DNA from: Chitinophaga sp. CF118
GTDB lineage: Bacteria; Bacteroidota; Bacteroidia; Chitinophagales; Chitinophagaceae
Length of the DNA stretch: 64,000 bases
Direction: 5' to 3'
Assembly: GCF_900112615.1 (NCBI RefSeq)
Contig: NZ_FOMK01000001.1
Coordinates: forward strand, 2,046,001 to 2,110,000
Shown: positions 33,220 through 40,771 of the stretch, one piece after another
Layout: each line of letters starts with the position of its first letter
How positions within the stretch are numbered: the first letter of the stretch is position 1
Notes under the pieces: model-generated
Database searches by the model: none
What the model saw: only the letters and a program-made list of their open reading frames with translations
Told to the model about the DNA's origin: nothing
Position numbers and translations under genes: made by a program

Positions 33220-36123
33220 ATGAAAAGAATAACCCTTATTACTGTATTACTGTTCCTGTTTGTGTTTGTAACAAAAGCACAACAGGGACAGATAAAAGGG
33301 CTACTTACCGACTCTTCTGCTACCCATCCGTTAACGGATGCTACCATAGCATTACTACATGGCAGCGATTCGTCTCTTGCTGCTACTAATTTTACTGATA
33401 AAAAAGGGGCCTTTTCATTTCCTGGTCTCGCTCCCGGCGCCTACCGAGTATATATTACTTTCCTGGGTTACAGACCTGTCTTCAAAAGTGTAACTATCTC
33501 CGCTGCCCAACCAGTAGTGGACATGGGAACGATTCAACTGAAAGGCAATGGAATTACACTGAATGAAGTGGAGATCATCCAGGAAGTACCTCCTATCGTT
33601 GTTAAAAAAGATACTCTGGAGTTTAATGCAGGCTCCTTCAAAACAAGAGAGAATGCTGTAGTGGAAGATCTGTTGAAGAAACTACCGGGCGTAACCGTAG
33701 ATAAGGATGGAGTAATTACGGCACAGGGAGAAACCGTAAAAAGAGTTTTGGTAGATGGCAAACCATTCTTCAGTGATGATCCTAAACTGGCGACAAAGAA
33801 CCTGCCTGCAGATATCATCGATAAAATACAGTTGATAGATCGTAAATCTGATCAGGCACAATTTACCGGTATAGACGATGGAAATATCGAAAAGGCAATC
33901 AATATCACTATCAAAAAAGATAAGAAAAAAGGTGTGTTTGGAAGAGCTTCTGCTGGCTATGGAGATGATGAACGTTTTGCTGCGAATGCAAGCCTGAATA
34001 GCTTTCGCGATAATCGTCAGATATCATTTCTGGGAAGTGGTAATAACGTAAATAATCTCGGTTATACATTTTCGGATGTATTCAACTTTAATAGCAATGG
34101 CAACAGTGGTGGCGGAAGCGGTGGCGGTGGCGGAGGAAGCGGCCGTAGTGGAGGAGGGGGGCGTGGTGGTGCTGCCAGTACAATCAATAGCCTCGGTGGT
34201 AATAACAATACAGGGATTACCCGCAACTGGAATGCTGGTTTAAACTATAATGAAGACTTTGGTACAAAGCTGAAAGTGAACGGCAGTTATTTCGTAAATG
34301 ATACCCGTACACAAACCCAAATGCTCAGTGCCAAGCAAACGTTCCTCACAGACACAATCTATTACTATAACCAGAACCAGGGCCAGATTGCAGATAATAC
34401 AAACAATCGAATGAACATGAGATTGGAATACCAGATAGATTCCCTTCACTCTTTCATTATTACGCCAACGTTCAGTTATACAAAAGGGAATAACTATCAG
34501 AATAACGATTATCAGTCGCTGGATGTTAATAAAGTAAAAACGATTGATGGTTCTTCTGTAAACAGGAGCAATGCTACATCTCCTAATTTTTCTACCACAG
34601 CACTGTTCAGGAAAAAGTTTAACAAGGTAGGTCGCACACTGAGTACAAACTTTATCTTTGGTTATAACACAACAACCCGTAAAAATTACTATAAGACTTC
34701 AGATACGCATCTGGCAATAGACAGCACAGAGGAGACGTATACCAGTGGATACGACCGGTTAACAGATGCAGACAATGTTGGAAGAAATTTCGGTGTCGGT
34801 TTAACTTACACAGAACCCCTTTCTAAAACACGTTTCCTCGAGCTCACATATACATGGAATAATAATTACAGCTCATCCAGTAATCTTACTTATGATAACA
34901 GTGCATCTGGCAAATACGATAAGCTGAATGATAGCTTAAGTAACATTTTTGAAAACGTATTTGAAACACAACAAGCGGGTATTAATATTCACACCCAAAA
35001 GTTCAAGTATGATTATACTTTCGGTATGAATGTACAGTTCAGCAACCTGAATAATGATAACGTAAGCAGGAACACGCATATCAATCAGCATACGGTAAAC
35101 TTTTATCCATCTGCATCGTTTAACTATAACTTTGAACAGGGGAGGCGTTTTCGTTTTCGCTATAATGGTAGTACAACACAACCCTCCGTACAACAATTAC
35201 AACCATTACCGGACCTCACAAGCTCGTTGTATGTACAACAGGGAAATCCGGATCTGAAACCATCCTTCGCCCACAATATAAGCATGGGATATAATGCTTT
35301 TAACAGAAGCACTTTCAAAGGGTTCTTTGCAAATATGAATGCAAGTTTAACAACTAATAAAATAGTGAACGCAAACCGTTCAGATACTTCTGGTAAACAA
35401 TACACGAAACCTATGAATGCAAATGGTGCATTTAACCTGAATGGATTTATGGTGAACACTATTCCGCTCAAAAAGCTGAACAGTTCAATAAACATTAACA
35501 CCTCTCTTAATTACGGACGTGATGTAAGTTTCAGCTCTACAGGTAGTGATTTTACTTCTGCGATTAAAACATTTACTAAGAGCTTTGGTGTTACCCAGGG
35601 ATTCAGTTTTAACTACACCTATAAAGAACTTTTCGACTTTTCTACTACCGCCAGCGCTAATTACAGCGGTGTGCGATATGATATACAGAAGAGTAATAAC
35701 ACCAACTATTTCAATTACTCTTTTGCATTTGATTATAACGTAAATCTACCTGCCGGTTTTATTATTGGCAGTGATCTTACCTACACTCTGAATGCGGGTA
35801 GGGCTGCAGGTTACAATGTAGACGTTACTATGTTGAATGCCTTTATTTCAAAAAGTGTATTCAAGAAGAAACAAGGGTTGATTAAATTATACGGATATGA
35901 TATCCTGAACCGCAATGTGAGTATCAGTCGGAATACCGGAGAAAACTATATTCAGGATGTGCAGAATATGGTACTGCAACGTTATTTTATGCTGAGTTTT
36001 ACTTACTTCCTGAATAAGTTCGGGGGTAGTGAAAAACGCCGGGATGGCCCTCCGGGAATGCGTAATGGCATGCCTCCGGGTATGAGGGGTGGTTTTCCGG
36101 GTGGTGGAATGCCACGGGGGTAA
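33220..36123 (+). CDS. Outer-membrane beta-barrel protein with carboxypeptidase-like regulatory domain (TonB-dependent receptor-like)
   Basis: This is a 967-residue outer-membrane protein. It has a signal peptide ('MKRITLITVLLFLFVFVTKAQ') and a CarboxypepD-reg-like domain (about 25-110, 'KGLLTDSSATHPLTDATIAL'). A plug-like segment follows (about 120-235, 'VVEDLLKKLPGVTVDKDG', 'VKRVLVDGKPFFSDDP'), then a large barrel ending in alternating aromatic strands. A long glycine linker sits at about residues 292-320. The C-terminus carries a Met/Pro/Gly-rich tail ('GPPGMRNGMPPGMRGGFP'). This matches the OMP_b-brl_3 group, in which TonB-box features are weak. The substrate is unknown. A strong terminator follows. 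Confidence 0.88.
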   Translation: MKRITLITVLLFLFVFVTKAQQGQIKGLLTDSSATHPLTDATIALLHGSDSSLAATNFTDKKGAFSFPGLAPGAYRVYITFLGYRPVFKSVTISAAQPVVDMGTIQLKGNGITLNEVEIIQEVPPIVVKKDTLEFNAGSFKTRENAVVEDLLKKLPGVTVDKDGVITAQGETVKRVLVDGKPFFSDDPKLATKNLPADIIDKIQLIDRKSDQAQFTGIDDGNIEKAINITIKKDKKKGVFGRASAGYGDDERFAANASLNSFRDNRQISFLGSGNNVNNLGYTFSDVFNFNSNGNSGGGSGGGGGGSGRSGGGGRGGAASTINSLGGNNNTGITRNWNAGLNYNEDFGTKLKVNGSYFVNDTRTQTQMLSAKQTFLTDTIYYYNQNQGQIADNTNNRMNMRLEYQIDSLHSFIITPTFSYTKGNNYQNNDYQSLDVNKVKTIDGSSVNRSNATSPNFSTTALFRKKFNKVGRTLSTNFIFGYNTTTRKNYYKTSDTHLAIDSTEETYTSGYDRLTDADNVGRNFGVGLTYTEPLSKTRFLELTYTWNNNYSSSSNLTYDNSASGKYDKLNDSLSNIFENVFETQQAGINIHTQKFKYDYTFGMNVQFSNLNNDNVSRNTHINQHTVNFYPSASFNYNFEQGRRFRFRYNGSTTQPSVQQLQPLPDLTSSLYVQQGNPDLKPSFAHNISMGYNAFNRSTFKGFFANMNASLTTNKIVNANRSDTSGKQYTKPMNANGAFNLNGFMVNTIPLKKLNSSININTSLNYGRDVSFSSTGSDFTSAIKTFTKSFGVTQGFSFNYTYKELFDFSTTASANYSGVRYDIQKSNNTNYFNYSFAFDYNVNLPAGFIIGSDLTYTLNAGRAAGYNVDVTMLNAFISKSVFKKKQGLIKLYGYDILNRNVSISRNTGENYIQDVQNMVLQRYFMLSFTYFLNKFGGSEKRRDGPPGMRNGMPPGMRGGFPGGGMPRG

Positions 36124-36132
36124 GGTCCAAAT

Positions 36133-36172
36133 AAAAAAGGGGCGTATCCTTTTTTTGATACGCCCCTTTTTT
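36133..36172. terminator. Strong bidirectional terminator
   Basis: A 16-bp perfect inverted repeat (AAAAAAGGGGCGTATC and its complement) with an 8-nt loop and T-tract, 10 nt after the barrel gene stop codon. Confidence 0.92.
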
Positions 36173-36267
36173 ATGATAACTTGAAAAGTTGTAAGGATAA
36201 CAAAAGTGGTGGCGTACGTCCTTCCTTCATACCCTCAGCTTTGAAACCTTACAACCTTAGTATTTTA

Positions 36268-36588
36268 TTAGAGTCCAGCCACTTTATAGCTCTGAACTTT
36301 CTGTGCCGGTGTTTTACGTTCTTTGATACCCTGTGTAACCTTTCTTACTACCCAACTGATAGTAAACGTTGGGATGAAATCAAGCCCTGGAAACAGTTCT
36401 TCCATAAAGTTGAACACACTTCCAAAAGCCCCTACACTACCTCCAAACATTCTATAGAATATTATTGCTGATATGGGCGCCCATATCATGTCGCTGACTT
36501 CGCCTAAAACGGGAACTGTATAGCTGGCACATCCTAACAGATCCATTAAAATACAAGCCCACAAGGCAGGAGTAAATTTTCTTTCCAT
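36268..36588 (-). CDS. Small membrane protein of unknown function
   Basis: This is a 106-residue protein. Hydrophobic stretches run at about 7-25 ('LWACILMDLLGCASYTVPVLG'), 30-45 ('MIWAPISAIIFYRMFGG') and 70-85. A basic C-terminus follows. I do not recognise the family with confidence; it resembles small conserved Bacteroidota membrane proteins. The start ATG 36588 is set by a perfect AGGAGG six bases upstream, which is rare in this genome. No gene on the minus strand follows closely, so it is probably monocistronic. Confidence 0.7.
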   Translation of the reverse strand: MERKFTPALWACILMDLLGCASYTVPVLGEVSDMIWAPISAIIFYRMFGGSVGAFGSVFNFMEELFPGLDFIPTFTISWVVRKVTQGIKERKTPAQKVQSYKVAGL

Positions 36589-36889
36589 TTTCAACCTCCT
36601 CTTTTTATGTTATAGTATAATATTATCAAATAACTTACCAAAGTCAATTACTGTAACTGTTGATGGGGTTTACGAAGTGTTGTTGGCGGCCTGTTTTTAA
36701 AGTAATTGTTTGTATAACAGGCTTTTAAGAAATGCTGATTTATTTTCCGGTGTATTCGTAATCCTAAAGCAGGCGTAACTGTATATATTAAACGTTGTCC
36801 CTACAATAAAGTTACGAAGTATTTAAGTGTATGGATGTACGGAATATTAAAATGCGTAGTTTCACGTATAGAGTATTAAACTAATCAAC
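36589..36889. other. Intergenic region between divergent genes
   Basis: About 300 AT-rich bases hold the leader and promoter of the small membrane protein (minus) and of the isomerase-like gene (plus). Apart from the Shine-Dalgarno I see no clear consensus box, repeat or small ORF. Confidence 0.5.
36595..36600 (-). promoter_or_regulatory. Perfect Shine-Dalgarno (AGGAGG)
   Basis: AGGAGG with a 6-nt spacer to ATG 36588. Bacteroidota genes generally lack such sites, so it marks this gene as unusual. An E. coli-like TTGACT also occurs upstream (about 36645-36650). Confidence 0.7.
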
Positions 36890-37783
36890 ATGTTGAACGA
36901 AAATTCCCGCCGTGATATGATTAAAAAAGCTGCTGCTATGGCATTTGCATCCACGTCACTGGCCTCTCTAACCACCCGGGTGATGGCCCATGAAACCGCA
37001 GTAGAAGAAAAGCTGAAAGGACAGATCAATCACTCAGTCTGTGCCTGGTGTTATAATGACATTCCCCTGGAAGATCTTTGCAAGGCAGCCAACCGGATAG
37101 GCCTCCAGTCTATTGATCTCCTAGACCCGAAAGACTTTGCCACAGCCAAAAAGTATGATCTTACCTGCGCCATGGTGGCCTCTATTAATAAAGACTGGGG
37201 AATAACCCGTGGATGGAATCGTGTGGAGCATCATGATCAGTTGGTAACATATTACCAGTACCTGATAGATGAAACGTCTAAAGCTGGCTTTCCGCATCTG
37301 ATTTGCTTTTCCGGCAACCGCGAAGGACTCGACGATCAACTGGGACTGGAAAACAGTGCCAGGGGATTAAAGCGCATCATGAATTATGCAGAAAAGAAAA
37401 ACGTAACCATCGTAATGGAACTGCTGAACAGTAAAGTGAATCATCCTGACTATCAGTGTGATCACACTTCCTGGGGAGTAGACCTTTGTAAAGCGATTGG
37501 GTCCGACAGGTTTAAGCTGTTATATGACATTTACCATATGCAAATTATGGAAGGAGATGTGATCCATACTATCCGTAATAATCACCAGTACTTTGCCCAT
37601 TACCACACTGGTGGCGTACCTGGGCGTAATGAAATTGACGAAACACAGGAATTATACTATCCTGCCATTATGAAAGCCATCCATGAAACCGGCTTCAAAG
37701 GTTTTGTGGCACAAGAATTTGTCCCTAAACGTGCGGATAAACTGGCTTCTCTGAAACAAGGTGTTGAGATCTGTGATATTTAA
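36890..37783 (+). CDS. Hydroxypyruvate isomerase-like TIM-barrel protein with Tat signal
   Basis: This is a 297-residue protein of the xylose-isomerase-like TIM barrel superfamily. The N-terminus has a twin-arginine motif 'SRRDMIKKAAAMAFASTSLAS', so export to the periplasm by Tat is predicted. The barrel shows 'HSVCAWCYNDIPLEDLCKAANRIGLQSIDLL', 'TIVMELLNSKVNHPDYQCDHTSWG' (Glu metal ligand), 'FKLLYDIYHMQIMEGDV' (Asp, His), 'FAHYHTGGVPGRNEIDETQELYY' (His, Glu) and 'FVAQEFVPKR' (Glu). These fit metal-dependent hydroxypyruvate isomerases. In Bacteroidota such Tat-exported paralogues act in sugar metabolism of unknown detail. It appears monocistronic. Confidence 0.85.
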   Translation: MLNENSRRDMIKKAAAMAFASTSLASLTTRVMAHETAVEEKLKGQINHSVCAWCYNDIPLEDLCKAANRIGLQSIDLLDPKDFATAKKYDLTCAMVASINKDWGITRGWNRVEHHDQLVTYYQYLIDETSKAGFPHLICFSGNREGLDDQLGLENSARGLKRIMNYAEKKNVTIVMELLNSKVNHPDYQCDHTSWGVDLCKAIGSDRFKLLYDIYHMQIMEGDVIHTIRNNHQYFAHYHTGGVPGRNEIDETQELYYPAIMKAIHETGFKGFVAQEFVPKRADKLASLKQGVEICDI

Positions 37784-37890
37784 TTTCTATAATATGATCC
37801 TTAGGGCTGAAAAAGTAAATTGAAGGCGCTGAGAATCGCGTAAAACGGATTCGTCTCCATCTTCCTCCTGGGGATTTGCCTCACAGCATC

Positions 37891-37942
37891 AATATATCCT
37901 TATTGGGAATGTCCATAGGATCTTTCCAATAAGGATATATTT
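37891..37942. terminator. Bidirectional terminator between converging genes
   Basis: A perfect 16-bp inverted repeat (AATATATCCTTATTGG and complement, arms 37891-37906 and 37926-37941) with a 19-nt loop. The right arm overlaps the stop codon of the GNAT gene on the minus strand. Confidence 0.75.
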
Positions 37943-38483
37943 AGTATTTCCAATCCTCCCTCAGTACTCCCATTATTACCATATCAACATACTGCCCATG
38001 CAATTTGGCATTATGACGCAGAATCCCCTCCTTAGCAAATCCAAGCCTGATGGGGATTTGTGCACTCCGTTCATTCTGCAGGGCAAAATGAATCTCTATT
38101 TTATTAAGCCGTAAAGATTCAAATGCAAATGTGATCAGTGTTTTGCAAGAGGCAACCACAATTCCTTTTCCCTGGAAAGGCTCTGCTATCCAATAACCGA
38201 TTTCTGCCTTTTGCAAAAGATGATCCCAGCTATGTAAATCTATTACACCACATAACTGGCTTTCATACCACATGCCCATTGCAATAGCATCCTGATCTTC
38301 CGCTTTCCGCAACATCATTTCTATAAAACGAAGGGAGTGTTCTTCATTGGTATTATAATCTACCCAGGGCAGAAAACGTCGCAGCGTTTTTCGCGATGTA
38401 TCAATCTGCTTATAAAGTGCAGGCGCATGTTCAGGTTGTAATTGCCTGAGGGAAATTGTTTCATTGACAGGTAGATCCAGCAT
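37941..38483 (-). CDS. GNAT N-acetyltransferase, RimJ/RimL-like
   Basis: This protein of about 180 residues has the GNAT pattern 'ISLRQLQPEHAPALYKQID', 'FLPWVDYNTNEEHSLRFIEMML', 'GVIDLHSWDHLLQKAEIGYWIAEPFQGKGIVVASCKTLI' (acetyl-CoA-binding loop, with QGKG) and 'RLNKIEIHFALQNERSAQIPIRLGFAKEGILRH'. It resembles ribosomal-protein N-terminal acetyltransferases, but the substrate is not readable. I chose ATG 38483; the frame stays open to a TTG at 38540. A 16-bp inverted repeat ends 2 nt before this ATG. Confidence 0.85.
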   Translation of the reverse strand: MLDLPVNETISLRQLQPEHAPALYKQIDTSRKTLRRFLPWVDYNTNEEHSLRFIEMMLRKAEDQDAIAMGMWYESQLCGVIDLHSWDHLLQKAEIGYWIAEPFQGKGIVVASCKTLITFAFESLRLNKIEIHFALQNERSAQIPIRLGFAKEGILRHNAKLHGQYVDMVIMGVLREDWKY

Positions 38484-38485
38484 AA

Positions 38486-38544
38486 AAATTTGAGGTTTGA
38501 CACTTACAGACAGCAATGTACTGCAAAGGTCAAACCTCAAATTT
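38486..38544 (-). terminator. Hairpin between DUF4136-like gene and GNAT gene
   Basis: A perfect 16-bp inverted repeat (AAATTTGAGGTTTGAC and complement) with a 27-nt loop, followed on the minus strand by TT and the GNAT ATG. It can act as a terminator for the lipoprotein gene or as a structure at the GNAT ribosome entry site. Confidence 0.65.
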
Positions 38545-38553
38545 AATAAAATA

Positions 38554-39189
38554 CTAATTCTTTGCTATGAGCTGTTGTTTCTGTAAATCCCTTACAATCT
38601 CGCGGGCATAAAGGTAAGCCTGTCTGTAGGCTGTTGGCGGATCTACAGAATTGATCTCTGCATTGTACAACAGCTTCTTTTCATTCAGGTCATACAGATT
38701 GGTTTCCCATTGGTATTTCACATTAACCTGGTAATATCCCGGACCACCATACATCCCTCCGTACCAGCCTCTGTAATAATAAGGGCTGAAGCCTCCATAA
38801 TACGGATAAGGATATCCATACCCTGGTGTATAACTTTTCTGGCGCGACTTATCTACCAGCGCAACCGTCATCACCTGGGCAACTTCGCTGTTCCTGAATT
38901 TATTCAATGCTGCCTTTTCATCTCCTTTGCCCAGTGCATCATCCGGGCCGTAAGTAGCAAATGCAGATACTGCATTGTAGCCTTCTTTTCGCAATTCTGA
39001 TACAAGATTGTCTTCCATCAACACTCGTAATTTCCGCTCCTGTTTAGGAACAAGGGCAACAACCATAATTTTTTGTTCCCGTTGTAATTTAGCATCTGGT
39101 GTTTTCCAGGACGAAGTAAGCCTGGTACTTGTACACGCTGCAAGAGAAAGCAGGCAGATAGCCATTATAAATAACCCTGACTTTTTCAT
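38554..39189 (-). CDS. DUF4136-like lipoprotein
   Basis: This is a 211-residue lipoprotein. The signal peptide ends in a lipobox 'LLSLAACTST' (Cys near 19). 'SSWKTPDAKLQREQKIMVVALVPKQERKLRVLMEDNLVSELRKEG' and 'YQVNVKYQWETNLYDLNEKKLLYNAEINS' fit the DUF4136 pattern. A Tyr/Gly/Pro-rich insert ('YTPGYGYPYPYYGGFSPYYY') lies at about 120-140. The role is unknown; it is anchored in the outer or inner membrane. AAGGAG at 39195-39200 is a good Shine-Dalgarno, and an ECF-like promoter may lie at 39211-39240. Confidence 0.8.
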   Translation of the reverse strand: MKKSGLFIMAICLLSLAACTSTRLTSSWKTPDAKLQREQKIMVVALVPKQERKLRVLMEDNLVSELRKEGYNAVSAFATYGPDDALGKGDEKAALNKFRNSEVAQVMTVALVDKSRQKSYTPGYGYPYPYYGGFSPYYYRGWYGGMYGGPGYYQVNVKYQWETNLYDLNEKKLLYNAEINSVDPPTAYRQAYLYAREIVRDLQKQQLIAKN

Positions 39190-39210
39190 AATCTCTCCTT
39201 TTAACTATTT

Positions 39211-39240
39211 GTTAGACGGAGAAAGGACTTAAGAGTTACA
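39211..39240 (-). promoter_or_regulatory. Possible ECF-sigma-type promoter
   Basis: On the minus strand TGTAAC, 16 nt, then CGTCTAAC resembles the AAC...CGTC arrangement of ECF sigma promoters and lies just upstream of the Shine-Dalgarno of the DUF4136-like gene. No TAnnTTTG box is present there. Confidence 0.35.
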
Positions 39241-39501
39241 TGAGGTAACAGGAAATTAACATTTCTTTGATAATCAACCTGATAGGGTTTTAAAAACCAA
39301 ATAAAACCAATAAGAGCAAGTTCACAAATGGAGATAAAAGCCATTACATTATAGCAGAAAATATTATGGAAGCCATTTTACAAATCAGTTGATTTACAAT
39401 TATTTGAAATAGACTTTTAATGAAAAGAAGATGGATCGAAAATAAATGAAGGGCTTGAGGCTCGCTTAAACAGAGCATCGTCGACATCAGTGACCTGAAT
39501 A

Positions 39502-39539
39502 AAAACAGGCTGTATCATAAGTACGATACAGCCTGTTTT
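39502..39539 (-). terminator. Terminator of mqnC
   Basis: A 15-bp perfect stem (AAAACAGGCTGTATC and complement) with an 8-nt loop, T-tract on the minus strand, 18 nt after the mqnC stop codon. Confidence 0.88.
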
Positions 39540-39557
39540 ATATAAGATTTAATATAA

Positions 39558-40682
39558 TCAATAATCTATTACCTGTTCCTGGATACCAGCCGGAATTTCA
39601 CGGAACTCATATAGCTGGTTACGCAATTGTGGCTCAAAACCAGCTTCTTTGATAGCTTCCTGCATTGAGCGGTAGGTAAAGCGGTGAGGAGCACCAGCTG
39701 CACTTACTACATTCTCTTCAAGCATGATAGATCCAAAGTCGTTGGCACCTGCGCGAAGACAGATCTGCGCTACCTGCTTACCAACTGTTAACCAGGAAGC
39801 CTGAACATTCTTAATATTGGGCAACATAATGCGGCTCATTGCGATCATGCGGATATATTCTTCCGAAGTGGTCATGTTATGCACCCCTCTGATGCGGGAT
39901 AAGAGCGTATCCACATCCTGGAAGGTCCAGGGAATGAAGGCGGTAAAACCGTAATGACCTTCTGGTTTCTCACTCTGTACCTGCCTGAGAGCTGCGAGAT
40001 GTTCAAAACGTTCCATTAATGTTTCCACATGGCCAAACATCATTGTCGCAGAGGATGGGATATTCAGTTTATGAGCGGCTCTCATTACGTCCAGCCATTC
40101 CTGTGCTCCACACTTTCCTTTGGAGATCAGCCTGCGTACGCGATCATTCAGTATTTCCGCACCGGCACCGGGTAAGCTGGTCATACCAGCAGCCTTCAAT
40201 GCCTTCAGCACCTCAGTATGAGTACTTTTCTCAAGTTTTGTAATATGCGCTACTTCCGGGGGGCCAAGCGCATTCAATTTCAACGTTGGATATAATTCTT
40301 TCAGTTTACTGAAAGTATCCACATAAAACTTGAGACCCAATTCCGGATGATGACCGCCCTGTACTAACAATTGATCACCTCCGTATTTCATCGTCTCCTC
40401 TATCTTCTTCTTGTATTCGTCGATGGTAGTAATGTAAGCTTCTGCATGTCCCGGAATGCGGTAAAAATTGCAGAACTTGCAATTAGCAGTACAGACGTTT
40501 GTGGTATTCACGTTACGGTCTATCTGCCATGTAACCTTACCATGTGGTACCTGCTGCTTACGCAACTCATTTGCAATATGCATGAGCTCTGTAAGTGGAG
40601 CTTTTTCAAATAGATATACCCCTTCTTCTGGTGTAAGCCACTCAAAGTTCAGTGCTTTGCTATATAGATCTTTCAGTTCCAT
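39558..40682 (-). CDS. mqnC: Cyclic dehypoxanthinyl futalosine synthase (futalosine menaquinone pathway)
   Basis: This radical SAM enzyme has about 374 residues. The cluster motif is 'NTTNVCTANCKFCNFYR' (CxxxCxxC near residue 68). 'LLVQGGHHPELGLKFY', 'SLPGAGAEILNDRVRR', 'SSATMMFGHVET' and the C-terminal 'NVQASWLTVGKQVAQICLRAGANDFGSIMLEENVV' are MqnC-type. It cyclises dehypoxanthine futalosine on the way to menaquinone. This means the organism makes menaquinone by the futalosine route, feeding the respiratory chain ending in the cbb3 oxidase. ATG 40682 is preferred over TTG 40691, which overlaps the promoter box. MqnE is a paralogue and the main alternative. Confidence 0.9.
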   Translation of the reverse strand: MELKDLYSKALNFEWLTPEEGVYLFEKAPLTELMHIANELRKQQVPHGKVTWQIDRNVNTTNVCTANCKFCNFYRIPGHAEAYITTIDEYKKKIEETMKYGGDQLLVQGGHHPELGLKFYVDTFSKLKELYPTLKLNALGPPEVAHITKLEKSTHTEVLKALKAAGMTSLPGAGAEILNDRVRRLISKGKCGAQEWLDVMRAAHKLNIPSSATMMFGHVETLMERFEHLAALRQVQSEKPEGHYGFTAFIPWTFQDVDTLLSRIRGVHNMTTSEEYIRMIAMSRIMLPNIKNVQASWLTVGKQVAQICLRAGANDFGSIMLEENVVSAAGAPHRFTYRSMQEAIKEAGFEPQLRNQLYEFREIPAGIQEQVIDY

Positions 40683-40688
40683 GATAAA

Positions 40689-40696
40689 CAAAGGTA
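40689..40696 (-). promoter_or_regulatory. -7 promoter box (TACCTTTG) for mqnC
   Basis: This is an exact TAnnTTTG match whose last base is 7 nt from the A of the mqnC ATG, the same geometry as at pheS. Confidence 0.55.
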
Positions 40697-40771
40697 GGAA
40701 AAAACAAAATCCACTACACCCAACTATTTTAATGTTAAATTTATGAGACCGTCATTCTGTTATTTATTCGT

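Larger units (their letters stand above)
39190..39557. other. Intergenic region
   Basis: It contains the possible ECF-type promoter of the lipoprotein gene, a short GTTAC/GTAAC inverted repeat (39235-39249), about 230 bp of AT-rich sequence without signals I recognise, and the mqnC terminator. Confidence 0.5.

Noticed and set aside
34090..34190. Glycine-rich stretch in the barrel protein considered as a frameshift or assembly error
   Set aside because: The frame stays open and barrel features continue on both sides in the same frame, so it is a real low-complexity linker.
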